Shown here: positions 47,909 through 60,338 of the stretch, in pieces
Position numbering within the stretch: the stretch's first letter is position 1
Layout: each line of letters starts with the position of its first letter
Assembly: GCA_007449985.2 (NCBI GenBank)
Contig: VIIQ02000150.1
Span: 1-64,000, forward strand
Reading direction: 5' to 3'
Length of the DNA stretch: 64,000 nucleotides
From: Desmodesmus armatus
Taxonomy: Eukaryota > Chlorophyta > Chlorophyceae > Sphaeropleales > Scenedesmaceae
Made by a program: the position numbers and the translations under genes
Notes under the pieces: generated by a model
Seen by the model: the letters and a program-made list of their open reading frames with translations, nothing else
What the model was told of the DNA's origin: nothing
The model's database searches: none

Positions 47909-50900
47909 ATGGGGGTCTACCTTCTTCGGTATGTAGTATACGCTGTCTCTCGGCTGTGCTGCAAGCAGTATGTACCGCTCCACACCGCCTGACCTTCTGC
48001 CCCTGATCTCTGTCTGCTGCAGCTCCTATTGCGAGCAGAAGGACTTGTTCAAGCATGTGAACCTGCCACTGCAGCACTCACAGGGCCAGAAGCAGCGTGT
48101 GGTGGTGTTTGACGCAGCAGGTGCCCTGCGGTCCTTCCTCAGGCCGGGCAAGAGGGGCCTGCTGTATGACTTCCACTATCAGCAGAGCAGGGTCAGGTCC
48201 CTGGTCAGGGCATTCAAGCAGGCAGGCTACGAGCTGGTGGTGTTCCTGGACCTCAGCATTCCCAGTGATAAGCTGACCACATGGTATCGCCGCAGGTGAG
48301 GAGCAGCAGCAGTGTGCAGTAACGGCAGCAGCCGGCAGAGCGGGGTTGCTCCCTCAGCCGGCAGCATCCCGCAGTGATCTCCCAGCAAAGTGCAGCACCA
48401 GGGTCAGCTGGACGCCAACTCTAGCACAGCCCCTGGGGGGCGCTCAGAGTAGCTGTGCCTTGCTGTTGGTCTTTTGTGTGACCGCGTGACCACAGTAAGG
48501 TCCACAACAGCTTCCATAGGTGCAGGACACGAGTTACACGCACGGCGCCTGCACCAGCAAACGCACCACCGTGGCGCCCTGCCTTGTGTCATCACCATGT
48601 TCTGCATGTGATCATGCTGTGCAGGGTGGTTGATGCCGCTACGCTGCGCAAGCTGAACGGGCATCTGACAGGCCAGGCCGCCAAGCCCAACCTGCCAGAC
48701 AGCCTGTGGATCCCTCCCAATGGAGCTACACAGGTGACTCACCCTGACACACCCAGCACTGAATAACGGTTGTTGCAGAGCTTTCAGTATATATAAGTAT
48801 AGGTGATGTGGCTGCAGTGACACCGCTCTGATTGTTGCAGCAGCTGGGATATCATGAGCGTGCAGTCTGTTGAGTCAGTATCAGAACCTCAGCACTGGAC
48901 AGTTTGCCCTGTGGGAATGCCATGCCAGCACGTGTCAGCGGGCTAAATTTGCCACTGGACGCAATTACTTGTAGGAGTGATTTCTGAAACTCAAACAGCC
49001 CAAGCATGCATGAGATGTCACAAGCACAAGCCACCACATGCATGTTCGGTGTGATTGTGGGTGTGTGACATCCTTCCTTACTGTCTGCTGCTGCTGTGCT
49101 GCCGCTGTCCCCATGTGTATCACCAGATGCTGGGAGATGCCTTTCAGGAGGCTGGGTGCCGTGTGTTCTACTCCTGTGATGACACAGACAAGGAGGCGGC
49201 CCATTGGGCCAAGAAGAACAAGGCGTATGCTGTCATCACAGACGACACAGACTTCCTGTGCTACGAGGGAGTGGACATGATCTGGTCTGCCAACATCAAG
49301 CTGCCTAGCAGTGAGTATCAACAGTAGTACATCTGACTTTCTCAGGTTTTTAGTATTGGGATTTGGCAGTGCTTCACGAACAGTTGGCAAGATGGGACAG
49401 TGAAGATGGGACCCCCAAGTGTCCAATCGTATCGGCAGCAGGTGCACTTGTTGACAGGCCAACTAACCTGCATGGCCCTGTAGAGAAATTGGTGGTCGGT
49501 GCTGTGCACTGTTGCATCGATAATGCTTTCAACCAACTGCCCTGGTTTCAAGGCCCATTGGGCTTGTCAGGACTGACCCTTTCAACCCAGTTGGAACACC
49601 CTAGCCACACCAAAGGATGAAACAATGTGCTGACTTACCAGGGCCCCCTTGGTATAATCCGCCCGCCGCCCAGCTCCTGCAGCGACGGCCTGGGCACAGC
49701 AACTGGGTGGGCTGAGGATGTTTTCATTGGTCGTGTGGTTGGCGCAATTATTCCTTTGCCTTCCTCTGTATCCAGGACGGCCCCAACATCCACTCAGCAT
49801 ATGTGCTGCCCTGGTTGCTGGCAGGGAATGCTGTTTTCACCCTTTCCCCGCTCTTTGATCGCTGTCCTCCTCTCAATTGCCGCAACTTTCACTGCGCATG
49901 TGCTTCCCTCGAATGCTGTGGCCACACCCAAGCACCAATACTGCCTCCCTCTCCTCCCTCCCTCTGTCCATGCCACCCTCAATCCTCATTCTCATTCGTT
50001 GTCCCTCTCCTCCCTCCCTCTCTCGCTGTGATTGCTGCTGTCCTGCAGGCCGGCCCCTGCCCAACAAGCCCCCTCAGATCCGTGTGAGTGAGCTGCAGCG
50101 CAGGCAGCTGCTGTCCTCCCTCGGCCTCAGCCAGGTGCAGTTGCAGCAGCTGGCAGGCATGTTGGGCAACGACCACATCAAACACATCGCCAAGGACAAG
50201 CTGCAGCAGCTGCGCGAGGCAAACACAGGCCAGCACGTGGTCTCTGTGCTGGCGAAGCAGGTGCTGCAGCTGCAGCCCCAGCTGGGCGGCCCCAGCGCAG
50301 CAGCAGCAGCACCGGCCAACGGCTTTGTGGCAGCCTTTGGTGCTGTTCTGCCTGAGGTGAAGATTCTGGTGGCTGCTGCAGTGAAGGCAGTGGGCGGAGG
50401 GCCTGCTGCCGAGCCGGCAGCAGCTTCGGCCAGCAAGGCCGCAGCAGCCGCCAAGCCAGCAGCTGCAAACGGCGCCGCAGCTGCTGATGTGGCTGCTGCC
50501 GCGCCGGCTGCCAGCAGCAGCAAGGGCGGTGTGGACCCCATCGTTGCCCGTCTGGTGAACAGGGCAGTAGCCAAGGTGGTGACAGCAGCAGAGCAGGGTT
50601 TAGAGCTGGAGGACCTAACAGAAGCTGACCTGGATGCTTTCTTGGAGGGCGAGGAGTTTGAGGTGTCCCACACAGCAGCAGAGGAAGAGGACGGCGAGGA
50701 GGCAGCAGAGGGAGCGGCGGCTGCAGCCGCCGCCCCTGCAGCCGCCGGCGGCGCAGCCGCTGAGAGCAGCCCAGCGGCGTCAGCCGCCAGCCAGGTTGAG
50801 CGCTGCAAGCGTGCCATGGCGCAATACTCGCTCAAGGGTGTTGCGGCGCCTGTGTCGGCAGGCAGCGGGGACCGCTGGCTGCTGCAGAAGCGCCACATCC

Positions 50901-53900
50901 TGATGAAGTCTGTTGGGCTTGAGGATATGAGCAAGACCCCGGCACACGTGCTGCTGCGGCCGCTGCGCCTGGCGGTGTATGCCCGGCTCAACCTGGCCAG
51001 CGTGACGGAGTATATGTGCGTGCCGGACGAGCAGTGGCGCAACTGGGAGGCCGGCAACGTGGTGCAGGTATGTCAGCAGCGGGTATGTCAGCAGCGGGGA
51101 TCTGGTGCTACGCGTGCAATGCGTGGAATCACAGTTGGAAGATCTAGCTCTCATGCATGGGGTGATGTCATGGCGATAATGGTGATGCTGTGCGTGGTGA
51201 GGGTCGCATGATAGTAGGGGCATGTGTGTTGTGGAGGGGTAGGGTGAGGCAGGGGATGGGGATGGAGATCCGGCTGGTGTCCCCAGGGGGCTGCATTGTT
51301 CCTCAAGGGTTGCAGAGGTGCTGTGATTGTGCTGACGTTGCCCCACTCTAAGCGTTTCCTGTATAAACACGCCATCGGAAGCTCGTGTTGTGTCCACATG
51401 CAGCAGAGTGGCCCAGATGCTGTGGGCGGGACAGGCGGCGCTTTGTGACTTCATCGCCCCAATGGTGCTGTATGAAGCGCTGAAGTGCTGCAGTCATACT
51501 GAAGGTCTGCAATACTGTCGTGTTTGTGGTGCAGGTGCCGGGTGCGCCCAAGCGTGAGAAGCGTGGCGGCAAGAAGGCCAGGGAGGGCAGGGGCGGCGCT
51601 GCAGCTGCAGACAGCGCCCCTGTGCACCCAGGGGTGAAGAAGCTCGTAGCTGCTGCTTTTGCCAAGGTGCTGGGGACAGCCGCACCTGCTGCAGAGGACA
51701 GCGCTCCCGCTGCTGCTGCGGCCGATGACACTGCTGCCGAGAGCGCAGACGCAGCAGCAGCCGCACCGGCAGCAGATGAGGACACAGCAGCAGCAAAGCC
51801 AGAGGCTGACGAGGCAGCAGCAGAGCCTGCCGAGCCAGCTGCAGCAGATGAGGGCACAGCAAAGGCGGCAGACACAGCAGCAGAGGCAGACGCAGATGCA
51901 GCAACGGCACCAGCAGCAGTAGAAGAGGAGGAGGTGCCGGCTGCTACTGACGGCATCGAGCCAGCCGTGCGCAAGCTGGTGTCTACGGCCCTGGCAAAGG
52001 CCACTGCTGCTGCCAACAGGGCTGCTGCCAAGGTGGCTAACGCCCTGCCGTATGAGCACCTGCCCAAGGCGCTGCCTCAGAAGCCGTCGGAGGTGGCACT
52101 GCTGCTGCTGAAGCGGCTGAGGCAGTTGGACCCCAAGGAGGAGCAGTTCAGCAAGACACAGGAGAAGCTGCTGCTGCTGCAGGTGGGTTGGCACTGGGTT
52201 GGGCTGGGTCGGATTTTTTTGCTGAGTGGGGTTGACCTGGGTTTGCACCTGCTTGTGTGATGGCAGAGGGGCGGTCTGCCCAGGGGCTGCTCGAAGGTTC
52301 TGAGCAGTCCCTGTGCTCAAAACCTTTGAGCAGTCCCTGTGCAGACCGCCCCTCTGCCATCACACAGAACCGTTGCATCTCACCATGACACTCATAACTT
52401 GTGCGGGATGACAGCACAGCAAGCTCTGGTTGAAACTTCTCCTATTTCCTTTTGGCGGGAATCTGCCATGGTGCTGGGACATGTTGTCACTAGTAGGTAC
52501 TGCGCCCGGGTTCCAATCTTGAAAGGAAACGCTGCGCATGCAGCAGTCTGGCAAGGGCTCACAACGTTCTGACGTGCTCCCCTCTGTGCCGTGCTGCGCT
52601 GTGCTGTGCTGTTGTGTGGTGTGGTGTGTGCTGCAGGTGACGCACCGCAACTCTGTGCTGACAGCCATGCGTGGTGCGCATGCCCAGGTGTCTGCAGTGC
52701 GCCTGCCAGACCTTCATGCAGCCAACCTGTTCCTGCAGGTAGGCCCTCCTGGTGATGCTGCACACCGCCTCGTGCCGTTTTCTTGCAGTCCATGCCATTA
52801 GCAACAAGACAGTAGCAACAAGAAACACAGCACTGCGTGTCTGCACGCGTCAGTTCCAGTCACCTGGGGCATCAGCTGCCGGCTGGCCTGTTGTTTTGTT
52901 GCAAGCAGTGCCTTACCTAGCTGCCGTACGGCAGGGCAGTGGAGAGCTAGCTGCCAAACGGCAGGGTGGTGTAAGGCTTTGGGTAGGTTTGAGCCTCCAG
53001 CAGTTCATGCTGAATGGTGGCACTGCAGCTATCGCCTGTTCCACTGCGCATCCTCCTGCTGTTTCAGCCTTTGTGTGAGACCGATACTGACTCCTGTGAT
53101 CCGCATCTGCTGCTCCGTGCTGGCGTTTCGTTGCTGCGCGCAGGCCTACAGCATCCTGCACACTGCTGCGGACGGCAAGCTGCCAAAGATCACCGCACTG
53201 CTGCATGTTGAGGCCTTCCACGCTCTCTGCCAGCACGCCGAGCTGGTCACCAAGGTAAGGGCAGGGCCTGCACGGCTGGTGAATCGCTATTTGCCTTGTC
53301 TTGTTTGTGCTTCGTTATCCGCGCATTCAGCATGGGTAGGCGACGCATTGTTGGAAGGCTTGCTGCTTTGCTGCTGGGGCCTGTTGGGGTTGTCACGCCC
53401 CATTTGTAGGAGACTCTTTTGGCTCTATCTCCACTTGTCGAACGCCTCTTCCTAGCAGTTACCGTGCGCAGTCCATCACTCTTCCATCACTCATCCATCT
53501 CGTAACCCTTTAATTGTGTGTATGCAGGTCCAGAGCAGCCCCTGCGATGCTGAGCTGCCCAAGCAGTCCTCCGGCAGGGGTGGTGCCCCCGCCAGCATGG
53601 CCGCCGCAGCCGCCGCCGCTGCAGCCGCCGCAGCCGCCGCCACATCGGCTGGCCGGGGCTTCCGTGGCCCCAAGCCCGGCATGGGCCCCATCCCTGGCGG
53701 CAGGGGCATCCCACAGCCAGGGTACGGGCAGTACCCCATGCAGCAGCCACGAGGCTTCAGGGGCGGCCGGGGAGGTGGCCGGGGCGATGCTGCGCCTGGC
53801 GCCAACCCTGGCTATGGCTACCAGCAGGGCAACAACCACGAGCCCGGTGGTTTCAGGTCCCGGGACGCACACTTTGGAGGCGGGTACGGCTCCGGACGGG

Positions 53901-54886
53901 GCGGCTACCACCCTGCAGCTCCCGTCATGGCGGGCGGTGGGGGCCGTGGGGGTGGGGGTTACGCGCAGGGGGGCCCTCCCCAGCACTGGCCAGCGCCCCA
54001 GAGGCCCCAGCAGCGAGGGGAGGCACTCACTTGGCAGCAGCGGCAGAACCGCGGGCCCAGCAGCGGCAGCGGCTACTACTCGGGACCCCCTCAGGAGGGC
54101 CGCGCGGCTGCAGGCAGCAGCAACGGGCCCAGCCAGGCCCAGTGGGCCGGCAGCAGCGGGTATGCTGCTGGCGGCAGCGCGCCCAGCGGCGGCTATGGCG
54201 GCAGGGGGTATGAGGGCGGCGGCGCTGCCGGCGGCGGCAGCGGAGGGTACGGGCAGGGTGGGTATGGAGGAGGAGCCCGGGAGGGGCGTGATGCCGGCGG
54301 GTATAGGACGGGTATAGGCGCCGGCAGCAGCGGGTATGCTGCTGGCGGCAGCGGTGGCGGGGGCGGCTACGGTGGGGGCTATGGCGCCGGCGGGTATGGC
54401 GGGGGTGCTGGTGGGCATGGTGGGGGCGGCTACCAGCAGTCCCAGGGCTACGGCTCTGGCGGCCAGCACTACGGCAGTCAGCAGTACAGCAGCCAGCAGT
54501 ACGGCGGCAGTGGCGGCTACCAGCAGTCCCAGGGCTACGGTGGGCAGCAGTACGGATCCTCCTCCCAGGATGCTAGGGGCGGTGGCGGCTATGGAGGAGG
54601 TGGCGGCTGGGGTGGTGGTGGCGGCGGCAGGGGTGGGGCAGCTCCTGTGGGGGGTGCTGGTGCTGCCCCAGGAGGTGACAGGAGCCACCGGCCGCAGCAC
54701 CACTCCCCTGTCGCGCAGGCAGGGGCTGGGGGCGGGGGTCACCATGGCGGGGCTGGAGCCCAGCAGGGGGGTGCTGGTCTGACCTGGCAACAGCAGCAGA
54801 TGGTGCGCGGGTCTGGGCACCAGCCGCCCAGGGGCCCTCCCACGGGTACCATGCCTGCAAGGCAGGGCAGCGGAGGCTGGCAGTAA
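47909..54886 (+). CDS. FAM120/asteroid-like PIN (XPG-like) protein with Ala-rich middle and RGG/GY-rich tail, 1,274 aa
   Basis: Nine exons with agreeing phases: 47909-47928, 48023-48295, 48625-48733, 49127-49310, 50049-51067, 51535-52182, 52637-52738, 53144-53254 and 53528-54886. It starts MGVYLLR, as XPG-fold proteins start MGV. An acidic site follows at VVVFD (Asp 37), then VVFLDLSIP. The XPG-I-like segment YSCDDTDKEAAHWAKKNKAY (from about 149) precedes VITDDTDFLCYEGVDMIWSA (Asp 173, 174, 176). This layout matches FAM120/constitutive coactivator of PPAR-gamma-like and asteroid proteins, which bind RNA. Enough acidic residues remain that nuclease activity cannot be excluded. The central part is Ala/Glu-rich. 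The last exon (about 823-1274) is a Gly/Tyr/Gln/Arg-rich RGG and GYGG low-complexity domain of the kind found in RNA-granule proteins. The family call is good; the function is inferred. Confidence 0.75.
52254..52366. repeat. long inverted repeat: 46-bp arms, 21-nt loop
   Basis: The left arm 52254-52299 and the reverse complement of 52321-52366 match at 43 of 46 positions. The loop contains a further copy of GAGCAGTCCCTGTG, so the structure looks like a duplication followed by inversion. It lies wholly in intron 6 of the PIN-fold gene and would be transcribed with it, forming a stable hairpin RNA. Confidence 0.9.
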
Positions 54887-56635
54887 GGGCTGGAATGGGG
54901 CGAACAGGCGTGGCTAGGGCAGTGGCAGCGAGGGAGGGAGGCATGTGCTGGCACGCGCCTGCCGCATGCGGCACACGCTGGGCGGGAAACGGAGGCGCTG
55001 TGTGGTGCCAGCGCACCCAGCACGCTGACAGGCAGGGGGTTTCGTGTTGTGGTTGGCGTGATGCAACAGTAGCTGGCCTGTAGCCCTCTTGTCCAAGTTG
55101 TGTGCAGCTTCATGCCATGGCCCAGCTGTTCATCATAGCGTCCTGTAGGGCTGCAGGCTGCATGGCTGGCTTGCTGGGCGTGCAGTCAGTTGACCACTGT
55201 CGACTGTTGAAAAGAACTTGAAGAAGCTGTGTGCTTGCGTGTGTAAGGTTTGAAGCTGTTTGTTGGTCCTGAGGTTGTGCTTGGTGGAGTGTCTAGAGCA
55301 ACCACTGTGCTTCCCATGTCTGGGGAGAGTCCCAAAAAGGTGGCCCGTTGTTGGGGTGGGGTCAGCACAGGGCCTGGATGTGCCTGCTTGCAGGACAGGT
55401 ACTGGATAGCATGGCGACATGTCATGGGTGTTTTGCCTGCCTGAAGTGGACTGCTCAAGGCCTCATTGCTTGTTGCTCCCAGGCACGCATGCAGGAGGAG
55501 GAACGGACTTGATGCGCGTTGAAAATGTGTTTGTTGTGTGTTTTGTTGTGTGGTGGGTAGGCTTGGCCTGCAGCCTCTGTTCCTGCAGAGGTGTGGCTGG
55601 ATGGTGGGCTTTCTGAAAAGGTAGGTTTGAACATCTCATTATGCAGCATTGTAACATTCCATATGTGTTTGTACAGCGGCCCGCTGAGGAAGCCAACCAC
55701 TACAACCCAGGCAGGGTCTGATCTTGAAAAGGAAGCAAGTGTCAATGCAGGTTTTGCTGTACCCATGTGAAGAAGCTGCTGCAGCTTGCCCATGAAAGCA
55801 AACAATGTATTGTTGGTATATACCACAACTGTTGATATCTGCTCTGGGACATGCCTGCAGCTGACATACCCAGTACATGCAGAGCATAACCGCGCCTGTG
55901 CTCAGCTCGTACAAGGAAATGTTAGCAAGCGGGACATGGGTGGATGAGGAAGCACGAGTGAGGGCCAGCATGCCATGAACAGTGGGCCCAACTTCCGTAT
56001 ACCTGGTATGTGGCCAGTCATCAGCTGACGGCCATGCCATTTGCGACCGTGACATCAGCAGCAGCAGCGAGGCTCATGCTGCACTCAAGGCAGCAGTAGA
56101 AGCGACTGTCACAGTGTTGCATCAAATGCAGGCAGCAGCGCATCAAGGAAGCAATGGCTGTCGGTGCGTGCTGAATATATGTTGAAGTGGGTTTATTGTG
56201 CTGCTACATCAAGTACAACGGCTGTCTGCCCTATCAGGGCTATAAAGCAAGAGGTCCCAGGCTGGACTCCAGCTCAGCAGCTGCTGGGCCAGGTTGTGTC
56301 GATCCACCGGCAGCAAGGATGTTGTTATCAGATGGTTTTTTTCTGGGCGATCAAGCACATCATGAGTATGACTACAGCTACCGACTTGCTACATTCGTTC
56401 CCGCGCAGATCGAACGGTCATTTCTGAATTCACCCCTGTCTGTGGTTGACAGCCTCTGCCTTAATCATATGCCCTATACCCACCTCGTCCAGTCACTGAA
56501 CAAATACACCAGCAACCGCCTCAACCAATCTCTGCTTCCCTTTGAAGCTGTTGGACAGCTGCTGATGACTTGATCTATGCACCCAGCAACGACACATCAC
56601 AGTTTTTGTCTGAACAAGTGCTGAATCCTTGCAAG
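54887..56635. other. 1.75 kb intergenic region
   Basis: This lies between the PIN-fold gene and BBS2. It should hold the 3' UTR of the former and the promoter of the latter. No supported gene is seen; isolated open frames lack splice or family support. Confidence 0.5.
55242..55246 (+). terminator. candidate TGTAA polyadenylation signal of the PIN-fold gene
   Basis: TGTAA is the usual polyadenylation signal in chlorophyte algae. One occurs about 355 bases past the stop codon at 54886. A five-base match alone is weak evidence. Confidence 0.25.
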
Positions 56636-59600
56636 ATGGCGCTAGCACCTCGGTTCCAGCTGCACCTGCCAGGTGAGCAATGGCAACACATAAACAGCTG
56701 CTGCTGTTCCACAACTGCTAAGTCAGCGCAGCACAGCAGATGACTGGGCCCAAGTGGACATAACACACACGCAGAATCTCTCTTATGCTGCTGCAGAGAA
56801 AGTACTTTCTGGAAGGGCTGCTCTGGGGCGTTTTGACGGCAGCTCAACCAGCATCGCATACGCAACAGCAGCAGGCAAGGTGCTGCTACACAACCCGCAC
56901 GACAACAACAGTGGCGAGCAGCCCCGCCTCAACATCAACAAGCAGGTCACCGTGCTAGGTGCTGGCCCCCTGCTTCCCAACAGCATGCGAGATGTGCTGC
57001 TCGTCGGCACCCCAACCTGCCTGCACTGCTACGACGTCAAGCACAACCGGGACCTGTTCTACAAGGACATACCCGACGGGGTGCAGTGCATGACCGTGGG
57101 CAGCCATGGACCCCAGCACACCATGGTGGCAGTGGTGGGTGGTGCAGGATCCCTGGCAGCCTTTGACGGCAGTGGGACAGAGGTGCTGTGGAGGGCTGTC
57201 AGCGGCAGCGTCACAGCGCTGGCACTTGCAGATGTCGATGAAGACGGCAGCAACGAGCTACTGGTGGGCTCAGACGACGCCATCATACGCATATACAAAG
57301 AGGACGAGCTCCTGCAGCAGTTCACGGAAGCAGACGCAGTGGTGCAGCTGACAGGCCTGGGCCAGGGGCGCAAGTGGGCCTACGCCCTGCAGAACGGCAC
57401 CATCGGCGTGTACGAGTCCGGTGTCAGGCTCTGGCGTGTCAAGAGCAAGCACATCGCTACTAGCCTCTTCCCATTCGACCTGGGTGGGGGCAGCAGCAGC
57501 TCTGGCAGCAAGCCCGGCAGCGGCAGCAGCGGCCTCCCGCACCTCATCAGCGGGTGGAGCAGCGGCAGGATCGAGGCACGGTCTGCAGCCAGCGGGGAGG
57601 TGGTGGCGCGCGACAGCCTCGGCAGCGGCGTCGCTGTGTTGCTGCAGGGGCAGCTGCGGGAGTCAGACGGGGCGGAGCTCGAGCTAGTGGCTGTCAGCAC
57701 AGATGGGGAGCTCCGGGGCTACCTGCCGCACCATGACGAGCTGGTTGCAGACACCGGCGGGGACGTCAGCATTCAGCAGCGCATGCTGATTGACCTGGCG
57801 CAGAAGAAGAAGCAGCTTGTGTATGAACTGGCAAGCTACCAGGCTGCAGGCGGCAGCACGGGTGCTGCTGGTAGCCCCGCAGCAGCAGGCGCAGGAGGGC
57901 CAGGGGCCCTAGCTGCTGGCATCAGCGCCCTCGGCAGGGACATCAGCAGCTTAGCCACAGGTGAGGGTCTGGCAGCGCTTGGGGGTGCTGTTGGTGGCAG
58001 CCAAGTACTGTATGTTGTGCTCAAGGCTTGCACACTTGTAAGTGCTGTCGTACATCCGATGTGTGCATGCATCCCAGGGGCAACCTGAAGTCACGCTAGT
58101 GAACAATCACTGTCTCCATGCAGCTTAGTAGTTGCAACGCACAGTGATTGCCAGGTTTATCACCCTGTATGTCACAACTTCTCTTACAAGAACAAAGTGC
58201 AAGTGTCACCAAACCTGCTGCCTCCTTGGACTGTACCGCCTGCAACAGGTGCAACTGCGGGCTCCAGTGGGGTGCAGCTGGTGCTGACAGAGGTCACCTA
58301 GCGTCCATTATCCCAGCAGACACCTGTGTTGACAGCGCCATCACGGTCAACAAGGCTAGCCAGATGTGTGAACTGGTGCTCAAAACCAACAACAGCACTG
58401 TCATACACGCAGCCCTCATCTTTGGAGAGCAGGTGAGCTCCGTGTGTAGACAGAGAATGCGTGTGTGTGTGTGTGGGGGGGGGGGGGCGTCGCATCGGGG
58501 GCTGGATCCATTGATGCAGCTGATACATGCATTCGTCCTGCCGGCAGGACGTTGGGGTTTGACCCCACTTGGGCAACAACACGCATGTTTGGTTCCTGGT
58601 CCTGGTGGTTCCACTCCTTGTGACAGCTGGTGTTCAGTCTGGCGTCATCAGGTTGGGTCAAGCCCTGCTGCCCTGCAGCAGCGCGAGCACATCAGCAGTC
58701 AAAGTTCTTGCACTATGGACGTACAGGATGATGAAAATCGTACTGTTGGCGTTCCTGTGATGCCGCTCAGGTGTTTGACGGTGAAAGCCTGCTAGTGGCG
58801 CCGCAGCAGCCCGCCAGCAGCCTGGAAGTACCCCTGACGCCGCGGCGCGACACGCCAGTGCTGCTCCTCATGAAGGTGCTGGTAGGCAGCCGCACAAGCA
58901 GCATATACCACGTCTTCGAACTCGATCTAGGTATGTGATGTCCTGGTGTACGAACCTGGTGTACCATATCATGGCATCACCTTTTTCAGTAGCACTTGTC
59001 ACATGGCCTGCAGGTTACTGGTGTTTCAAAGGCATATGGAGTGTTGCTAGACCAGGCACAGACTTTTGATCTTCAGCATCTACCCCAGCACAGCACCTGC
59101 TGCCGGCCGGATTGTCACTTGCCTTGTGTGTCCCTCCCTGCCTCACTTCCACCTGCCACAGAGATGCCAAAGTTTGCAGCCTATGCAGCAGAGGACCGCC
59201 CACCTCCTGGGGCATACCTGCTGGCCACGTGTGTTTTGAGCTACAGCACCCAGCCAGCCGAGTAGCCTCCTGGCTGGAAGCTCGCTTCGGCACCCGTGCA
59301 AAACTGGCAGCAGCTGACGGCAGCAGCAGCGGCGGCGGCGGCATGCGCAGGAGCAGCAGCAGCGGCGGCGGCAAGGAGCAGCAGCAGCAGCTGACGGCAC
59401 ACTTTACGTGCCTGCGTACTAAGCAGCCGCTGGCGGTCAGGGCAGCTCCGGGTCCCAGTGGTGGGCTCATGGTGTGGCTGCATTGCGACTCCTTGACCCT
59501 AGCTGGGGAGATGCTGCAGGTGGGTAGGCTGCAGGGGCTGGGGGGACAGGGCATGTTGTGCTGGTTTATACAAGCAGCTCTCTGCTGGAAAGGGCATGTC

Positions 59601-60338
59601 GTGCTCAGGTGTGAACAAGCAGCTCATACTGGTGCTGGTGATGGTGTTTGAGAGAGGCCTGCATGGTGTCAACCTTCAGCTCGCTTGTGGGCTGTCTTGT
59701 ATGAGCAAAGGCTGTCGCCTGTGTGTACTGAACACTACTGACCCAAGCCTCGCACAGCCTCCCAGGCAGTAAGAAGCCAGGCAGTTGGGGTCAGCACAAC
59801 TACACACTGCCCTTTTGTGGTGTGCCATATGCCCTGCGTGAGTCTCAACCTGCCAGTTCTTGTGCTGTGCCGTGATGTGCTGCTGCAGGACCTTGCCAGC
59901 TGGCTGGGTGTCACAGAGCTCAGCAGCACCGCCAGCTTCCCAGCAGCCATGACAGCATTCAAAGACACCCTCAGCAGAGTAGAAGCAGCCAGCACAGCAC
60001 GCAGCATGGTGGACACAGACACAGCACAGCTGGCAGGGGCCATCAAGGCAGCAGTAGTTCGTGCTGAGGACTCTCGCCTACTAGGTGATGTGTCCGGCCT
60101 CAAACGTGCCCACAAGCGGCTCGCTGACCTCAATAGAGATATGTGGCTTGAGCACAGCAGGAGGGTGAGTAATCAGCAGGAGCTGCTGTCAGGTTTGAAG
60201 GCTGTGAATCAGATGATACAGGCAGCAGCAGGGCTGAGGGTGGGGCCAGCACAGGGCAAGGTGGTGGCGGCATGCAGGGCAGCTATCAAGGCCAACAATC
60301 TGCAGGCTCTGGAGAAGGTGGTGTCGGCGGGGTTGTGA
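56636..60338 (+). CDS. BBS2: BBS2, BBSome subunit, 6 exons, about 769 aa with one apparent frame break
   Basis: Exons: 56636-56672, 56797-57960, 58293-58432, 58771-58930, 59162-59519 and 59889-60338. BBS2 is a beta-propeller and coiled-coil subunit of the BBSome, the coat-like complex that moves membrane proteins in cilia. Family signatures are GRFDGSS, AAGKVLLHNPH, LNINKQVTVL, DVLLVGTPTCL and ALADVDEDGSNELLVGSDD. IRIYKEDE, NGTIGVYE, ISGWSSGRIEARS and GELRGYLP follow. The C-terminal helical part has RAEDSRLLGDV, DLNRDMW, ELLSGLKAVNQMIQ and LRVGPAQGKVVAACR. The length is close to animal BBS2. In exon 5 the frame must shift by one base near 59209-59232, and the shift is also needed to enter exon 6 in phase. 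A functional BBSome implies a lineage with flagellated cells. Confidence 0.92.
58461..58487. repeat. GT/poly-G microsatellite in a BBS2 intron
   Basis: A run of GT dinucleotides is followed by about 13 G, in the intron after the exon ending at 58432. Confidence 0.85.
59209..59232 (+). other. BBS2: apparent one-base frameshift in BBS2 exon 5
   Basis: The frame entering exon 5 reads EMPKFAAYAAEDRPPPG and then meets a stop. The frame leaving it reads GHVCFELQHPASRVASWLEA, which matches the family. One extra G in the G4 run at 59209-59212 would join them, and it makes the total a whole number of codons (2,310 nt). Confidence 0.7.

Noticed and set aside
53510..54820. 436-codon - strand frame opposite the RGG tail
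   Set aside because: It is a Gly-codon shadow. The + strand frame continues in phase from the upstream PIN-gene exons to a stop.
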